Below are positions 21,914 through 30,293 of a stretch of DNA of 64,000 bases, piece after piece. Source of the DNA: JADZAI01 sp046348585 (GTDB lineage Bacteria > Pseudomonadota > Alphaproteobacteria > Micropepsales > Micropepsaceae); assembly GCA_046348585.1 (NCBI GenBank), contig JAXMDZ010000009.1, positions 33,817 to 97,816 of the forward strand, read 5' to 3'. A program made the translations under genes and the position numbers. Each line of letters starts with the position of its first letter. Within the stretch, counting starts at the first letter, position 1. The notes under the pieces were generated by a model, which was given only the letters and a program-made list of their open reading frames with translations, searched no databases and was not told the DNA's origin.

Positions 21914-22999
21914 TTAGGCGGCGGCCCGCAGGATCGCGGCCTCGGCGTCGCCGAACGAGATCATCCGGTGGCCGCTTTCGTCCCACAGCGCGGCGCGGGC
22001 GTTGCCGAACGCCTTGCGCAGCGTGAGCACCGGGGCCGCGTGCATCGCCGGGGTCGCCTCGTGGCAGGCCTGGAGGCGGTAGTTCGGGATGCGCGCGTTC
22101 AGGTGATGGACGTGGTGGTAGCCGATATTGCCGGTGAACCATTGCAGCAGGCGCGGCAGGCGGAAGAAGGACGAGCCCTTCATCGAGGCGTCGACCGCGT
22201 TCCAGTCGCCGCCGCGCGTCCAGTGGGTGTCCTCGAAGCGGTGCTGGATCGAGAACAGGAAGACGCCGACGATCGCCGCCGAAGCGACGATGGGGATATA
22301 GACCAGCGCCGCGTTCGCGAAGCCGGCGGTCAGGCCGAGCGTCACGAAGGCGGCGAGGATCATCGCGTTGTTGAGATGCACCGACAGCCGCTCGCGCCGC
22401 CACGCCTTGGGCGTGTCGAAGGGCAGGCGGTAGATCACCAGAAAGACCAGCGGCGGCAGCATCAGCAGATAGATCAGCGGATGCCGGATGAGGCGGTAGC
22501 GCCAGCGCTCGGAAGGCGTCATCGCCGCGTATTCCTCGACCGTCATGCAGGTCGAGTAGATGTCGGCGCCGCTCGCGCGGTGGTCGAGATTGTTCCAGTG
22601 CGCGTGGTGGCCGGCATGCTGCCGCCGCCAGTTGGCGAAGGGCGTGAAGGTCACGACGCCGCAGAGGAGGCCGGTCAGTTCGTTCGCCCAGGGCGCGCGG
22701 AAGAACGAGCCGTGGCCGCAATCGTGCTGGATGATGAAGATGCGCACCACGAAGCCGCCGGCGAGAACGGCAAGCGCGAGGGTGACGCCGTAGCCCCACC
22801 ACGCCTCGATGGCGAGGCTGTAGAACATCGCCACGACGAGCGCGACGAGGGGCACGAAGGAATTGACGATTTGCCAGAGGCTGGCGGAGAGGGTGGGGGT
22901 CTGAAAGGCGGTGGCGGCGGCTTTCAGCGTCGCGCGCCTGGCGCGCTCGCCGGTATCGGTCGATTGTATGGGTGTCACGAATCTCTTTCGGGCGGCCAT
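21914..22999 (-). CDS. Membrane fatty acid desaturase
   Basis: 361 residues. Three histidine boxes of the di-iron membrane desaturases are present: HDCGHGS, HAGHHAHWNN and HHVHHLN. Hydrophobic pairs lie between them (for example WGYGVTLALAVLAGGFVVRIF and HPLIYLLMLPPLVFLVIY). The layout matches acyl-lipid (omega-6/delta-12-like) desaturases of the inner membrane. ATG 22999 is chosen at MAARKRF; the longer frame upstream overlaps the oxygenase gene and is not supported. It converges with the DLH-RidA gene. Confidence 0.87.
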   Translation of the reverse strand: MAARKRFVTPIQSTDTGERARRATLKAAATAFQTPTLSASLWQIVNSFVPLVALVVAMFYSLAIEAWWGYGVTLALAVLAGGFVVRIFIIQHDCGHGSFFRAPWANELTGLLCGVVTFTPFANWRRQHAGHHAHWNNLDHRASGADIYSTCMTVEEYAAMTPSERWRYRLIRHPLIYLLMLPPLVFLVIYRLPFDTPKAWRRERLSVHLNNAMILAAFVTLGLTAGFANAALVYIPIVASAAIVGVFLFSIQHRFEDTHWTRGGDWNAVDASMKGSSFFRLPRLLQWFTGNIGYHHVHHLNARIPNYRLQACHEATPAMHAAPVLTLRKAFGNARAALWDESGHRMISFGDAEAAILRAAA

Positions 23000-23064
23000 G
23001 TCGCCGCCGCGCGCATCTCTAGCACGGCGGCGCGGAAATGTCGCACGTCGCGGCTTTCGCCGCG

Positions 23065-23679
23065 TCAACGGTAGTTGAAGCTGACGGAGAGCCGGTCGGT
23101 CCTGGCGGCGTTGATCGTCACCTCGTGGCGCAGCCAGCTTTCCCACAGCAGCACGTCGCCCGCCTTCGGCGCGAGGCTGACGAAACGCTGGCGGGCGAGC
23201 GGCGCGGCGGCCTTCGGCGCGGGCGCGGCCATCATCATCGGCAAGCGCGGGTCTTCGTATTTGATGGCGCTCGCGCCCCTGGGCACATCGACATAGAGCG
23301 TGCCGCTGACGACGCTGCCGGGATGGATGTGGGCGGCGTGATGGCCGCCGGGCTTGAGCAGGTTCACCCACAGGCTGTCGCGTTTCAGCCGCCGCCCGCC
23401 GAGTTCGAAGCCGAGCGTGCGCGCGAAGGCGGCGACATGCGCGTCGAGGCGCTTTTCGAGATCGGCGAAGGCGCCGTCGCGCCAGGCGAGATCGTCGAGC
23501 GAGGCGTAGGAGGTGTAGCCGCGATAGGCGTTCTCGGCGCACCAGCGCCGTCCGGCCGTGTCGTCAACCGCGAGCTGCCGGATGGCGCGCGCGAGATCGG
23601 CGAGGAGGGCGGAGACTCCGCGTCCGCCGAGCGGAGCGCGGTAGATGTCGGTGCCGAAGAAGGTCTGGGTGCTGGCCAT
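23065..23679 (-). CDS. 2OG-Fe(II) oxygenase superfamily protein
   Basis: 204 residues from MASTQTFFGTDIYRAPL. The C-terminal half has a double-stranded beta-helix signature: HHAAHIHPGSVVSGTLYVDVP (the HxH/D-type metal ligands), GDVLLWESWLRHEV (distal His) and RLSVSFNYR (Arg for 2-oxoglutarate). This resembles the putative 2OG-Fe(II) family TIGR02466, whose substrates are unknown. It lies 65 bases upstream of the desaturase in the same direction. The extended frame upstream to 23913 crosses the next gene and is rejected. Confidence 0.75.
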   Translation of the reverse strand: MASTQTFFGTDIYRAPLGGRGVSALLADLARAIRQLAVDDTAGRRWCAENAYRGYTSYASLDDLAWRDGAFADLEKRLDAHVAAFARTLGFELGGRRLKRDSLWVNLLKPGGHHAAHIHPGSVVSGTLYVDVPRGASAIKYEDPRLPMMMAAPAPKAAAPLARQRFVSLAPKAGDVLLWESWLRHEVTINAARTDRLSVSFNYR

Positions 23680-23791
23680 GGCCGCCTTGTGCCCGAGGCG
23701 GCGGGCGGGGTCAAAGCGGGCCATTGATCGAACGCAATGACCGGCGATGCGGCCCGGCGCACGCATAGGACGACCATTGGAGGCGTGCGCC

Positions 23792-24886
23792 ATGAAAAAC
23801 CTGCTGTGGCCGCTTGCGTTCGCGGCGATCCTCGGTTCGCTGCCGGCCGAAGCGCGGTCGGTCTGCGGACCCGAGCCGATCGACGAGCTGGTGAAGACCG
23901 ATTTCGAGAACACGAGATGGACCTTCTACGGCGAGGCCGGCGCGGTGCTGGCCGCCAAGGTGACGCTGGCGGCGGGCGGGGCGCTTGAGATCGTCGACGG
24001 CCCGGAGACCACCAAGGCGGAAGTGTCCGCCTGGGACTTCGTGGAGGACCCCAACGCCGGGCGCGGGCTCTATTTCCTGAACGGGGCGGGCGAGAAGATC
24101 TTCTCGTTCCCCTGGCGCTCGATCGGCGAGGCCGGGCAGAGCTCGATGGCGGGCGTGCGCTACGGCAAGGACGGCAATGTCGCGCTGGAGCCGATCTGCA
24201 CGGCGGCGGCCGAACCGGCGGCGGCCCCTGCCGCGGCGTCGGGCGGGGCGGCGTCCGGCGGGGCGGCGATCCCCTTGAGCGTCGAGGGCCTGACCGGCAC
24301 GAGCTGGATGCAGGTGGACGAAGCCGGCTCGCCCTCGATCAAGGACATGAAGCTGGACGCCGAGGGCAAGATCGGCGGCGGCGCGGAAGGCGGCTTCGTC
24401 GAGAAGTGGGAGATCGCCGACGGCAAGCTGGTGCTGTGGGCGCAGGGCGGCTCGAAATACGCGGTCTATGAGACCTCGACGGTCTCGGCGGGCGGGCGGC
24501 CGACGCTGACCGGTTTCACGCCCGACTTCCCCGAGATCAAGCTGCGCATGATCCAGGTTCTGTCCCCCGAGGCGGTCGCCGCGATGATGACCGTCGAGGC
24601 GCTGACCGGCACCACCTGGCAATTGCGCAACGACGACGGTTCGGTGGCGCAAGAGAAGATCGAGCTGCTCGCCGGCGGCAAGGTCGGCGGCGTGGCGGCG
24701 GACGATTACTGGATCGATTCCTGGACGGTCGAGGAGGGCAAGCTGGTGCTCAAGAAGGGCAGTTCGGCGAATTTCCGCTTCGACCTGCCGACCGAGGACG
24801 CGACCGGCCGCCGGGTGCTGGTCGGCTATCTCACCATGAACGCCTATCAGGAACTGACGCTGGTGGAGACCGGCGGGGCGAAATAG
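23792..24886 (+). CDS. Secreted protein with three tandem similar domains
   Basis: 364 residues with a signal peptide (MKNLLWPLAFAAILGSLPAEA). It consists of three roughly 90-110-residue repeats, each opening with a (L/E)xGT/NTxW motif: FENTRWTFYGE, LTGTSWMQVDE and LTGTTWQLRND. Each continues to a KxxL/LxAxGKxGG strand and a W-x-(I/V)-x-(D/E)GKLVL segment in repeats two and three. An Ala/Gly-rich linker (about residues 145-165) separates repeat one. The pattern resembles META-like or lipocalin-like beta domains but I do not recognise a named family. ATG 23792 begins the signal peptide. Confidence 0.65.
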   Translation: MKNLLWPLAFAAILGSLPAEARSVCGPEPIDELVKTDFENTRWTFYGEAGAVLAAKVTLAAGGALEIVDGPETTKAEVSAWDFVEDPNAGRGLYFLNGAGEKIFSFPWRSIGEAGQSSMAGVRYGKDGNVALEPICTAAAEPAAAPAAASGGAASGGAAIPLSVEGLTGTSWMQVDEAGSPSIKDMKLDAEGKIGGGAEGGFVEKWEIADGKLVLWAQGGSKYAVYETSTVSAGGRPTLTGFTPDFPEIKLRMIQVLSPEAVAAMMTVEALTGTTWQLRNDDGSVAQEKIELLAGGKVGGVAADDYWIDSWTVEEGKLVLKKGSSANFRFDLPTEDATGRRVLVGYLTMNAYQELTLVETGGAK

Positions 24887-24951
24887 GGGCGTCTTGCGCG
24901 GCGCGGGGAAGGCGTGCACGAAAGCCTCCCCCGCCGCCGGAGACGCCCGCC

Positions 24952-25464
24952 ATGGCCAATGACGCATCCCCGAAGTCGATCTACGACTTCACGCTGAAGA
25001 CCTTGCAGGGCAAGGACCTGCCCCTCAAGCAGTTCGAGGGGCGGCCGATCGTCATCGTCAACACCGCCTCCAAATGCGGCTTCACGCCCCAATACAAGGG
25101 CCTGCAGGCGATTTGGGAGGCGCACAAGGACGAGGGCCTGGTGGTGATCGGCGTGCCCTCCAACGATTTCGGCAAGCAGGAGCCGGGCGGGGCGGACGAG
25201 ATCACCTCGTTCTGCGAGATCAATTACGGCGTCGGCTTCCCGATGGCCGAAAAGACGCCGGTGAGCGGCGGCAAGGCCCATCCGCTGTTCAAGTTCCTGG
25301 CCGGCGAGGGCGGGTTCCTCGCCCGTCCGCGCTGGAACTTCTACAAATACGTCGTCGGCCGCGACGGCCATCTGAAGACCTGGTTCTCCAGCCTCACCAA
25401 GCCGGACTCGGCGGGCTTCAAGCGGGCGGTCGAAAAGGCCATCGCCGAGCCGAAGAAGGGCTGA
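24952..25464 (+). CDS. Glutathione peroxidase-family thiol peroxidase
   Basis: 170 residues. The catalytic motif NTASKCGFTPQYKGLQ has peroxidatic Cys42 rather than selenocysteine. VIGVPSNDFGKQEPGGADEI and the RPRWNFYKYVVGRDG motif (Trp-Asn of the tetrad) complete the family signature. It most likely reduces hydroperoxides using thioredoxin, as most bacterial Cys-type members do. No signal peptide, so cytoplasmic. A perfect hairpin follows ten bases after the stop. Confidence 0.92.
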   Translation: MANDASPKSIYDFTLKTLQGKDLPLKQFEGRPIVIVNTASKCGFTPQYKGLQAIWEAHKDEGLVVIGVPSNDFGKQEPGGADEITSFCEINYGVGFPMAEKTPVSGGKAHPLFKFLAGEGGFLARPRWNFYKYVVGRDGHLKTWFSSLTKPDSAGFKRAVEKAIAEPKKG

Positions 25465-25473
25465 TTTCGATCA

Positions 25474-25499
25474 ATGCCCGCCCCCGGCGTGGCGGGCAT
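25474..25499 (+). terminator. Hairpin after the glutathione peroxidase gene
   Basis: ATGCCCGCC, eight-base loop, GGCGGGCAT: perfect 9-bp stem starting ten bases after the stop. No U-run follows. A second hairpin (GCGGCCG at 25520-25526, CGGCCGC at 25534-25540) lies just before the next small gene. Confidence 0.5.
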
Positions 25500-25556
25500 G
25501 GCAGCAGCATCGAGGGAGAGCGGCCGCCCCGGACGGCCGCCGTGCGGGAGACGACC

Positions 25557-25772
25557 ATGACGCCATCGCAGATCGCCAAGACCCATTTCGCGGCGGCCAT
25601 CGCGCAGGCCAAGGCCGAAGGTCAGGACCTCGACGCGGTGGCCCGGGCCTTCCTGTCGGCGGCCGTGACCTCGTTCCTGGAGCGGCGCAGCGTCGCCGAC
25701 GTGCGGGCCGAGGTTCTGGCCGCCGCCGACAATGTCGATCCGGACACCGACTATATGTTCATGCGGCCCTGA
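25557..25772 (+). CDS. Small hypothetical protein
   Basis: 71 residues, acidic-helical: MTPSQIAKTHFAAAIAQAKA, LDAVARAFLSAAVTSFLERR, SVADVRAEVLAAADNVDPD, ending YMFMRP. A GGGAG Shine-Dalgarno lies six bases before ATG 25557. No signal peptide or membrane segment. Codon composition agrees with neighbours, so it is probably a real small gene. Family not recognised. It follows a GC-rich hairpin in its leader. Confidence 0.6.
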   Translation: MTPSQIAKTHFAAAIAQAKAEGQDLDAVARAFLSAAVTSFLERRSVADVRAEVLAAADNVDPDTDYMFMRP

Positions 25773-25834
25773 ACCGGGCGGCCCGATGCGCCGGGGCCGC
25801 GCGTTCATGGCCCGTTAGGCCGGGAGGCGTCACA

Positions 25835-26050
25835 GTGAGCGCCATGCGCACGATTCGACCCGCCCTCGCCGCCGCCGCCTTGGCCCTCGCCCTTTCCGGC
25901 TGCGCCGCCGTCAGCGCGGTCGGCACCGCCGCCGACGTGGTCGGCACGGCGGTCTCGACGACCGCCGACGTCGCCGGAGCGGCGGTCGATGCCGCCCTGC
26001 CCGAGGACGAGTGCAAGGACGGGCACGACGCCGACGGCAATTCCTGCTGA
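25835..26050 (+). CDS. Small lipoprotein
   Basis: 71 residues with a lipoprotein signal: Arg at the N-terminus, a hydrophobic Ala/Leu stretch and lipobox LSGC. The mature part is a Val/Ala/Thr-rich segment (SAVGTAADVVGTAVSTTADV) ending in DECKDGHDADGNSC with two cysteines. GTG 25835 is preferred over ATG 25844 because GGGAGG lies seven bases before the GTG. It is likely anchored in a membrane facing the periplasm; the role is unknown. Confidence 0.65.
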   Translation: MSAMRTIRPALAAAALALALSGCAAVSAVGTAADVVGTAVSTTADVAGAAVDAALPEDECKDGHDADGNSC

Positions 26051-26128
26051 GCGCGCCCGCCGAGGCTCGACGCGGGGCGGGGAGTTTCCTATCTAGCCCC
26101 CGACAGACGCCAACCCCGGAGCGACCCC

Positions 26129-26533
26129 ATGGACGCGCGCGCCCTCATCGCCGCCTATTACGACGCCTTCAACCGGGGCGACATCGACGGCATGGTCGCC
26201 TGCCTGCACGAGAACTTCGTGCATGACGTGAACGAGGGCGTGCGGCGCGACGGCCGCTCGCAGTTCCGGGCGTTCTGCGAGCACATGAACCGCTGCTACC
26301 GCGAACGGCTGGAGGACATCGTGGTGATGACCTCGCCGGACGGAACGCGCGCGGCGGCCGAGTTCACCGTGCACGGCGCCTATCTGGAGACCGACGGCAG
26401 CCTGCCCATCGCCAGGGGGCAGACCTATGTCATCCCGGCCGGGGCGTTCTTCGAGATCCGCGACGGCAAGATCGCCCGCGTCACCACCCGCTACAATCTC
26501 AACGACTGGATCAAGCAGGTGAGCGCGGCGTGA
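26129..26533 (+). CDS. NTF2-like / ketosteroid isomerase-related protein
   Basis: 134 residues. It begins MDARALIAAYYDAFNRGDIDGMVACLHENFVHDVNEG (given in two parts: first AYYDAFNRGDIDGM, then HDVNEG), the standard SnoaL/NTF2-like helix-strand opening. It continues with AAEFTVHGAYLET and ends GAFFEIRDGKIARVTTRYNL. This resembles the TIGR02096-type KSI-related group. The substrate is unknown; members often accompany small-molecule enzymes. Its stop overlaps the GTG of the GNAT gene, beginning a three-gene overlapping operon. Confidence 0.8.
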   Translation: MDARALIAAYYDAFNRGDIDGMVACLHENFVHDVNEGVRRDGRSQFRAFCEHMNRCYRERLEDIVVMTSPDGTRAAAEFTVHGAYLETDGSLPIARGQTYVIPAGAFFEIRDGKIARVTTRYNLNDWIKQVSAA

Positions 26534-27120
26534 CGGTGCGCGTCGAGGCGCTGTCGGGCGCGGGGCTGGCTGCCGCGCTGCCCGCGCTGGCGGCGCTGCG
26601 CATCGAGGTCTTCCGCGACTGGCCCTATCTCTATGACGGCACGCTCGCCTATGAGGAGGCCTATCTGAAGGCCTATGCCGAAACGCCGGGCGCGGTGATG
26701 GCGGCGGCCTTCGACGGGGCGGAGATCGTCGGCGTCGCCACCGCCGCGCCGCTGGCGAGCCAGCACGCCGAATTCGTCGCGCCGTTCGAGGCGCGCGGCA
26801 TCGATCCCAAAACCGTCTTCTATTTCGGCGAATCGTGCCTCAGATCCGCCTATCGCGGCGGCGGCATCGGCGTGCGCTTCTTCGAGATCCGCGAGGCGGC
26901 GGCGCGGGCGCAGGGCGCGGCGCTCGCCAGCTTCTGCGCCGTGGTGCGGACGGCGGATCATCCGGCGCGGCCCGCAGGCTATGTGCCGCTCGACGCCTTC
27001 TGGGGGCGGCGCGGCTATGCCAAGGTCGAGGGCATGACCGGAACCTTCCGCTGGAAGGAGACCGGCGATCAGGGCGAGAGCGACCACACGATGCAGTTCT
27101 GGGCGAAGAGGCTGGCATGA
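26530..27120 (+). CDS. GNAT-family N-acetyltransferase
   Basis: 196 residues. The acetyl-CoA-binding region reads FYFGESCLRSAYRGGGIGVRFFEIREAAA when taken in pieces (SAYRGGGIGVRFFEIRE is the R/QxxGxG/A-like motif A). A downstream DAFWGRRGYAKVEG forms motif B. It starts at GTG 26530 within the preceding stop codon and ends overlapping the nitrilase ATG (ATGA). Cytoplasmic; acceptor substrate unknown, but the operon with a nitrilase suggests amide or amine metabolism. Confidence 0.85.
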   Translation: MTVRVEALSGAGLAAALPALAALRIEVFRDWPYLYDGTLAYEEAYLKAYAETPGAVMAAAFDGAEIVGVATAAPLASQHAEFVAPFEARGIDPKTVFYFGESCLRSAYRGGGIGVRFFEIREAAARAQGAALASFCAVVRTADHPARPAGYVPLDAFWGRRGYAKVEGMTGTFRWKETGDQGESDHTMQFWAKRLA

Positions 27121-28025
27121 CGCGCCTGATCGCGGCTTCCATCGCGCAGCCGATCGAGGCGCTCGCCTCGTTCGCGGATTTCGCGGCGCGGATGGAGACG
27201 CTGCTGACCGAGGCGCGCGGGCGGGGCGCGGACCTTTCGGTGCTGCCGGAATACGGCTCGATGGGGCTGGCGAGCCTTTTCGGCGCGGCGGTCGCCGCCG
27301 ACGCCAAGGCCTCGGTCGTCGCCATGCAGGGGCTCGCCGCCGACTACGACGCGCTGTTCGCGCGGCTCGCGGCGCGGCTGGAGATGCATGTGCTGGCGCC
27401 CTCGTTTCCGCTGGCCGGGGCGGGCGGGCGGTTCTTCAACGTCGCCCGGCTGCACACGCCGCAGGGTCGCAGCGGCGCGCAGTACAAGCAGGTGATGACG
27501 CGCTTCGAGCGCGAGACCTGGGACATCAGGCGCGGCGCGGAGGCCGGCGAGGGGATCAAGGTCTTCGAGACGGCTTTGGGGCGGATCGGCGTCGCCATCT
27601 GCTACGACGCCGAGTTCCCGCTGATCGCCCGGGCGATGGCCGAGGCGGGGGCGGAGATCATCCTCGTGCCGAGCTGCACCGACAGCCATCGCGGCTATTG
27701 GCGGGTGCGCATCGGGGCGCAGGCGCGGGCGCTGGAGAACCAGTGCTATGTGCTGCACGCGCCGACCGTCGGCGACGCGCCGTGGTCGGCGGCGGTGGAC
27801 GCCAACAAGGGCGCGGCCGCGATCTACGCGCCCCCGGACGGCGACTTCCCGGACGACGGCGTGGTGGCGATCGGGCCGCTGGACGATGCGGCGGTGGTCG
27901 CGGCGGCGCTGGACCTTGAGAAGGTCCGCGCGGTGCGGCGCGAGGGCAAGGTGCTGAACCATCTGCACTGGGCCGAACAGGCGGGCGCGCCCGCGCTGAG
28001 CGCGACGCCGGTCGATCTGAGATAA
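27117..28025 (+). CDS. Carbon-nitrogen hydrolase (nitrilase superfamily)
   Basis: 302 residues. The catalytic triad is visible: Glu45 in LSVLPEYGSMG, Lys124 in AQYKQVMTRFE and Cys162 in VAICYDAEFPLIAR. Other family motifs are PSCTDSHRGYWRVRIGAQARALEN and the C-terminal DxxK region. Such enzymes hydrolyse nitriles, amides or N-carbamoyl groups. It is the last gene of the NTF2-GNAT-nitrilase operon, translationally coupled to the GNAT gene, and ends at a strong bidirectional terminator. The upstream open frame is a GNAT shadow. Confidence 0.88.
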   Translation: MTRLIAASIAQPIEALASFADFAARMETLLTEARGRGADLSVLPEYGSMGLASLFGAAVAADAKASVVAMQGLAADYDALFARLAARLEMHVLAPSFPLAGAGGRFFNVARLHTPQGRSGAQYKQVMTRFERETWDIRRGAEAGEGIKVFETALGRIGVAICYDAEFPLIARAMAEAGAEIILVPSCTDSHRGYWRVRIGAQARALENQCYVLHAPTVGDAPWSAAVDANKGAAAIYAPPDGDFPDDGVVAIGPLDDAAVVAAALDLEKVRAVRREGKVLNHLHWAEQAGAPALSATPVDLR

Positions 28026-28027
28026 GA

Positions 28028-28053
28028 GAAAGGCCCGCTCGCGCGGGCCTTTC
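28028..28053. terminator. Bidirectional terminator between nitrilase and S9 peptidase genes
   Basis: GAAAGGCCCGC, TCGC loop, GCGGGCCTTTC: an 11-bp stem with A-tract and T-tract at its base, so it works on both strands. It sits between convergent genes. Confidence 0.9.
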
Positions 28054-28076
28054 GGCAACCGGCGGTGCGGCGGCCC

Positions 28077-30134
28077 TTAGGGCTTCGGCATCGCGTCCAG
28101 CGCTTCCTTCAGGCCGGGAACGTGTTCGGCCCCTTCGAGCACCTGAAGGCTGGCGCCGTTGAAGTCCTCGCCCACCGGCTGGTAGCGGCCGCCCAGGCAC
28201 TGCGACAGGAAGCTCTCCGAGACCGCATAGAACGAGGTGCGGTTGGCGGGCTTGGCGAAGCCGTGGCCTTCGTCCGGGTAGAGGACATAGGTGACGGGCA
28301 GGCCCCTTTCCTTCATCGCATTTACGATCTGGTCCGCCTCGTCCTTGTTGACGCGCGGATCGTTCGCGCCCTGGGCGACGAGCAGCGGCCGCTGGATGTC
28401 GCCGATATGGGTGACGGGCGAGCGCGAGGCGAGGAACGCCCGGCCTTCCTCCGTCGTCGGATCGCCGATGCGGCGATAGAGCATCGGGCGGGCCGATTCC
28501 CAGTAGGGCGGGATCGTATTCATGAAGGTGTTGAGGTTGGTGACGCCCACGATATCGACGCCGCAGGCGAAAGTGGTGGGCGTGAAGGTCATGCCGACCA
28601 TCGTCGCGTAGCCGCCATAGGAGCCGCCATAAATGGCGACCTTTTCCGGCGTGGTGACACCCTGGTCGATCGCCCACTGCACGGCGTCGAGCAGGTCGTC
28701 GTGCATCTTGCCGCCCCACTCGCCGTCGGCGGCGTTGATGAAGTTCTTCCCGTAGCCGGTCGAGCCGCGATAGTTCACCTGGAGCACCGCGTAGCCGCGA
28801 TTGGCGAGCCACTGCGCTTCGCCGTCATAGCCATAGGTGTCCTGCGCCCACGGACCGCCATGCACGTTGAGCACCATCGGCACCGGCGATTCCGGCTTGC
28901 CGTCGCCGTTGGTGTCGGCCCCGGCGGGAAGCGTGAGGAACGAGGGCAGCGTGAGGCCGTCGCGCGCCTTGATCTCGACGCCGAACATCGGCGCGAGCGT
29001 GTCGCCGGCCAGATCGGGGCGGACGTCGAAGAGCTTGGTCAGCGTCTTCGCCGTGCGGTCGTAGAGCTGGAAATTGACCGAGGCCGTCACCGGATCGTTC
29101 GAGACGATCCAGACGGTGTCGTCGCGCGACTGGCTGTTCAGCGTCCATTGGCCGGGCAGGTTGGCGTTCAGGAAGTCGATGTCGGCCTGGACCGACGGGT
29201 CGATCGCCGTCCATTCGGTCTTGAGGTAGTGGGTGGAGAAGGCGAGCGGGCGGCCGCTGACCGGATCGGAGATTGCGGCCTGGACGTCGGCCTTGGGATT
29301 CTCGGCGACGACCTTGGTCTCGCCCGTCTCCAGATCGGTCGCGGTGAGGGCGATGGTGTCGCGGTTGCGGCTCTCGATGAAGTAGAGCGTCTTGCCGTCG
29401 GTGGACATGCCGGCCGGGGCGGTGGTCTGCGAATCCTCGAACGGAATGGTGGTGTAGGGCGTGGCGGCGAGCTTGTCGTCGAGCTTGACGACATCGGTCG
29501 AGCCGTCGGAATTGGTCTTGGAGGCGAAGCGCAGGTTCAGCGCGTCGTCGACGATATAGGCGTCATAGGCGTCGGTGTTGTCGGCGATCTTGGCGATCGT
29601 GCCGGTGCGGGTGTTGAGCAGATACGGGTCGAACCATTGCGGGTCGCGGTTGTTGAGGCCGATGACCATTTCGTCCGGGCGGCTCTCGCTGCCGCCGAAC
29701 GGCACGACGCGGGTGTTCGGGAAATCGGTCAGCAGCTTGTTCTCGGCGGTCGCCGGATCGACGCTGTAGAGCAGGAAGTTCTCGTCGCCGCCCTTGTCGT
29801 TCAGATAGAGGATGACGGCGCTGTTGGCGGCCCAGAAATACTGGCGGATCGGACGTTCGGCCGCGTTGGTCACCGGCTTGGCGGCGGCGATGTCGCCGGC
29901 CGGGGCGACCCAGACGTTCAGCGCGCCGTCCTTGGGCGCGAGATAGGCGATCCACTTGCCGTCGGGGCTGATCTGCGGATTGGTCTTGTCGGGGTTGCCG
30001 AAGATTTCGCTGCGCGGGATCAGCGGCGCGCCGCCGTCCTGGGCCTGGGCGACGGCGAAGGCGGCGGGGACGAATATGCTGGTGGCCGCGAGAACCGCGA
30101 ACAAGGCTGCGCGGACGCTCCTGGATTTCTGCAT
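28077..30134 (-). CDS. S9-family prolyl oligopeptidase-like serine peptidase, secreted
   Basis: 685 residues with a signal peptide (SVRAALFAVLAATSIFVPAA, then AQAQ). The N-terminal half is a beta-propeller (repeated ISPDGKWIAYL-type blades). The C-terminal alpha/beta hydrolase has nucleophile AIYGGSYGGYA, acid in AQGANDPRVNK and His in DEGHGFAKP. Before the hydrolase domain sits a DTNGDGKPESP loop that looks like an EF-hand/dockerin-type calcium-binding loop. It probably cleaves short peptides in the periplasm. AAGGA lies about seven bases before ATG 30134. Confidence 0.92.
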   Translation of the reverse strand: MQKSRSVRAALFAVLAATSIFVPAAFAVAQAQDGGAPLIPRSEIFGNPDKTNPQISPDGKWIAYLAPKDGALNVWVAPAGDIAAAKPVTNAAERPIRQYFWAANSAVILYLNDKGGDENFLLYSVDPATAENKLLTDFPNTRVVPFGGSESRPDEMVIGLNNRDPQWFDPYLLNTRTGTIAKIADNTDAYDAYIVDDALNLRFASKTNSDGSTDVVKLDDKLAATPYTTIPFEDSQTTAPAGMSTDGKTLYFIESRNRDTIALTATDLETGETKVVAENPKADVQAAISDPVSGRPLAFSTHYLKTEWTAIDPSVQADIDFLNANLPGQWTLNSQSRDDTVWIVSNDPVTASVNFQLYDRTAKTLTKLFDVRPDLAGDTLAPMFGVEIKARDGLTLPSFLTLPAGADTNGDGKPESPVPMVLNVHGGPWAQDTYGYDGEAQWLANRGYAVLQVNYRGSTGYGKNFINAADGEWGGKMHDDLLDAVQWAIDQGVTTPEKVAIYGGSYGGYATMVGMTFTPTTFACGVDIVGVTNLNTFMNTIPPYWESARPMLYRRIGDPTTEEGRAFLASRSPVTHIGDIQRPLLVAQGANDPRVNKDEADQIVNAMKERGLPVTYVLYPDEGHGFAKPANRTSFYAVSESFLSQCLGGRYQPVGEDFNGASLQVLEGAEHVPGLKEALDAMPKP

Positions 30135-30293
30135 GAGGGCTTGTCCTTCTGGGTCAGCGACGCGGGCGGCCGGCGTCAGGCGCTGGTCCGGACCGCGATC
30201 TGGAATCCTGACTAGGACAGTTGCACCCCCGCTTCATCCGGAATCGCGCCGTTGCAATGCGGTAACCGGCGCTCACGAAGCGGCGATCACAGC

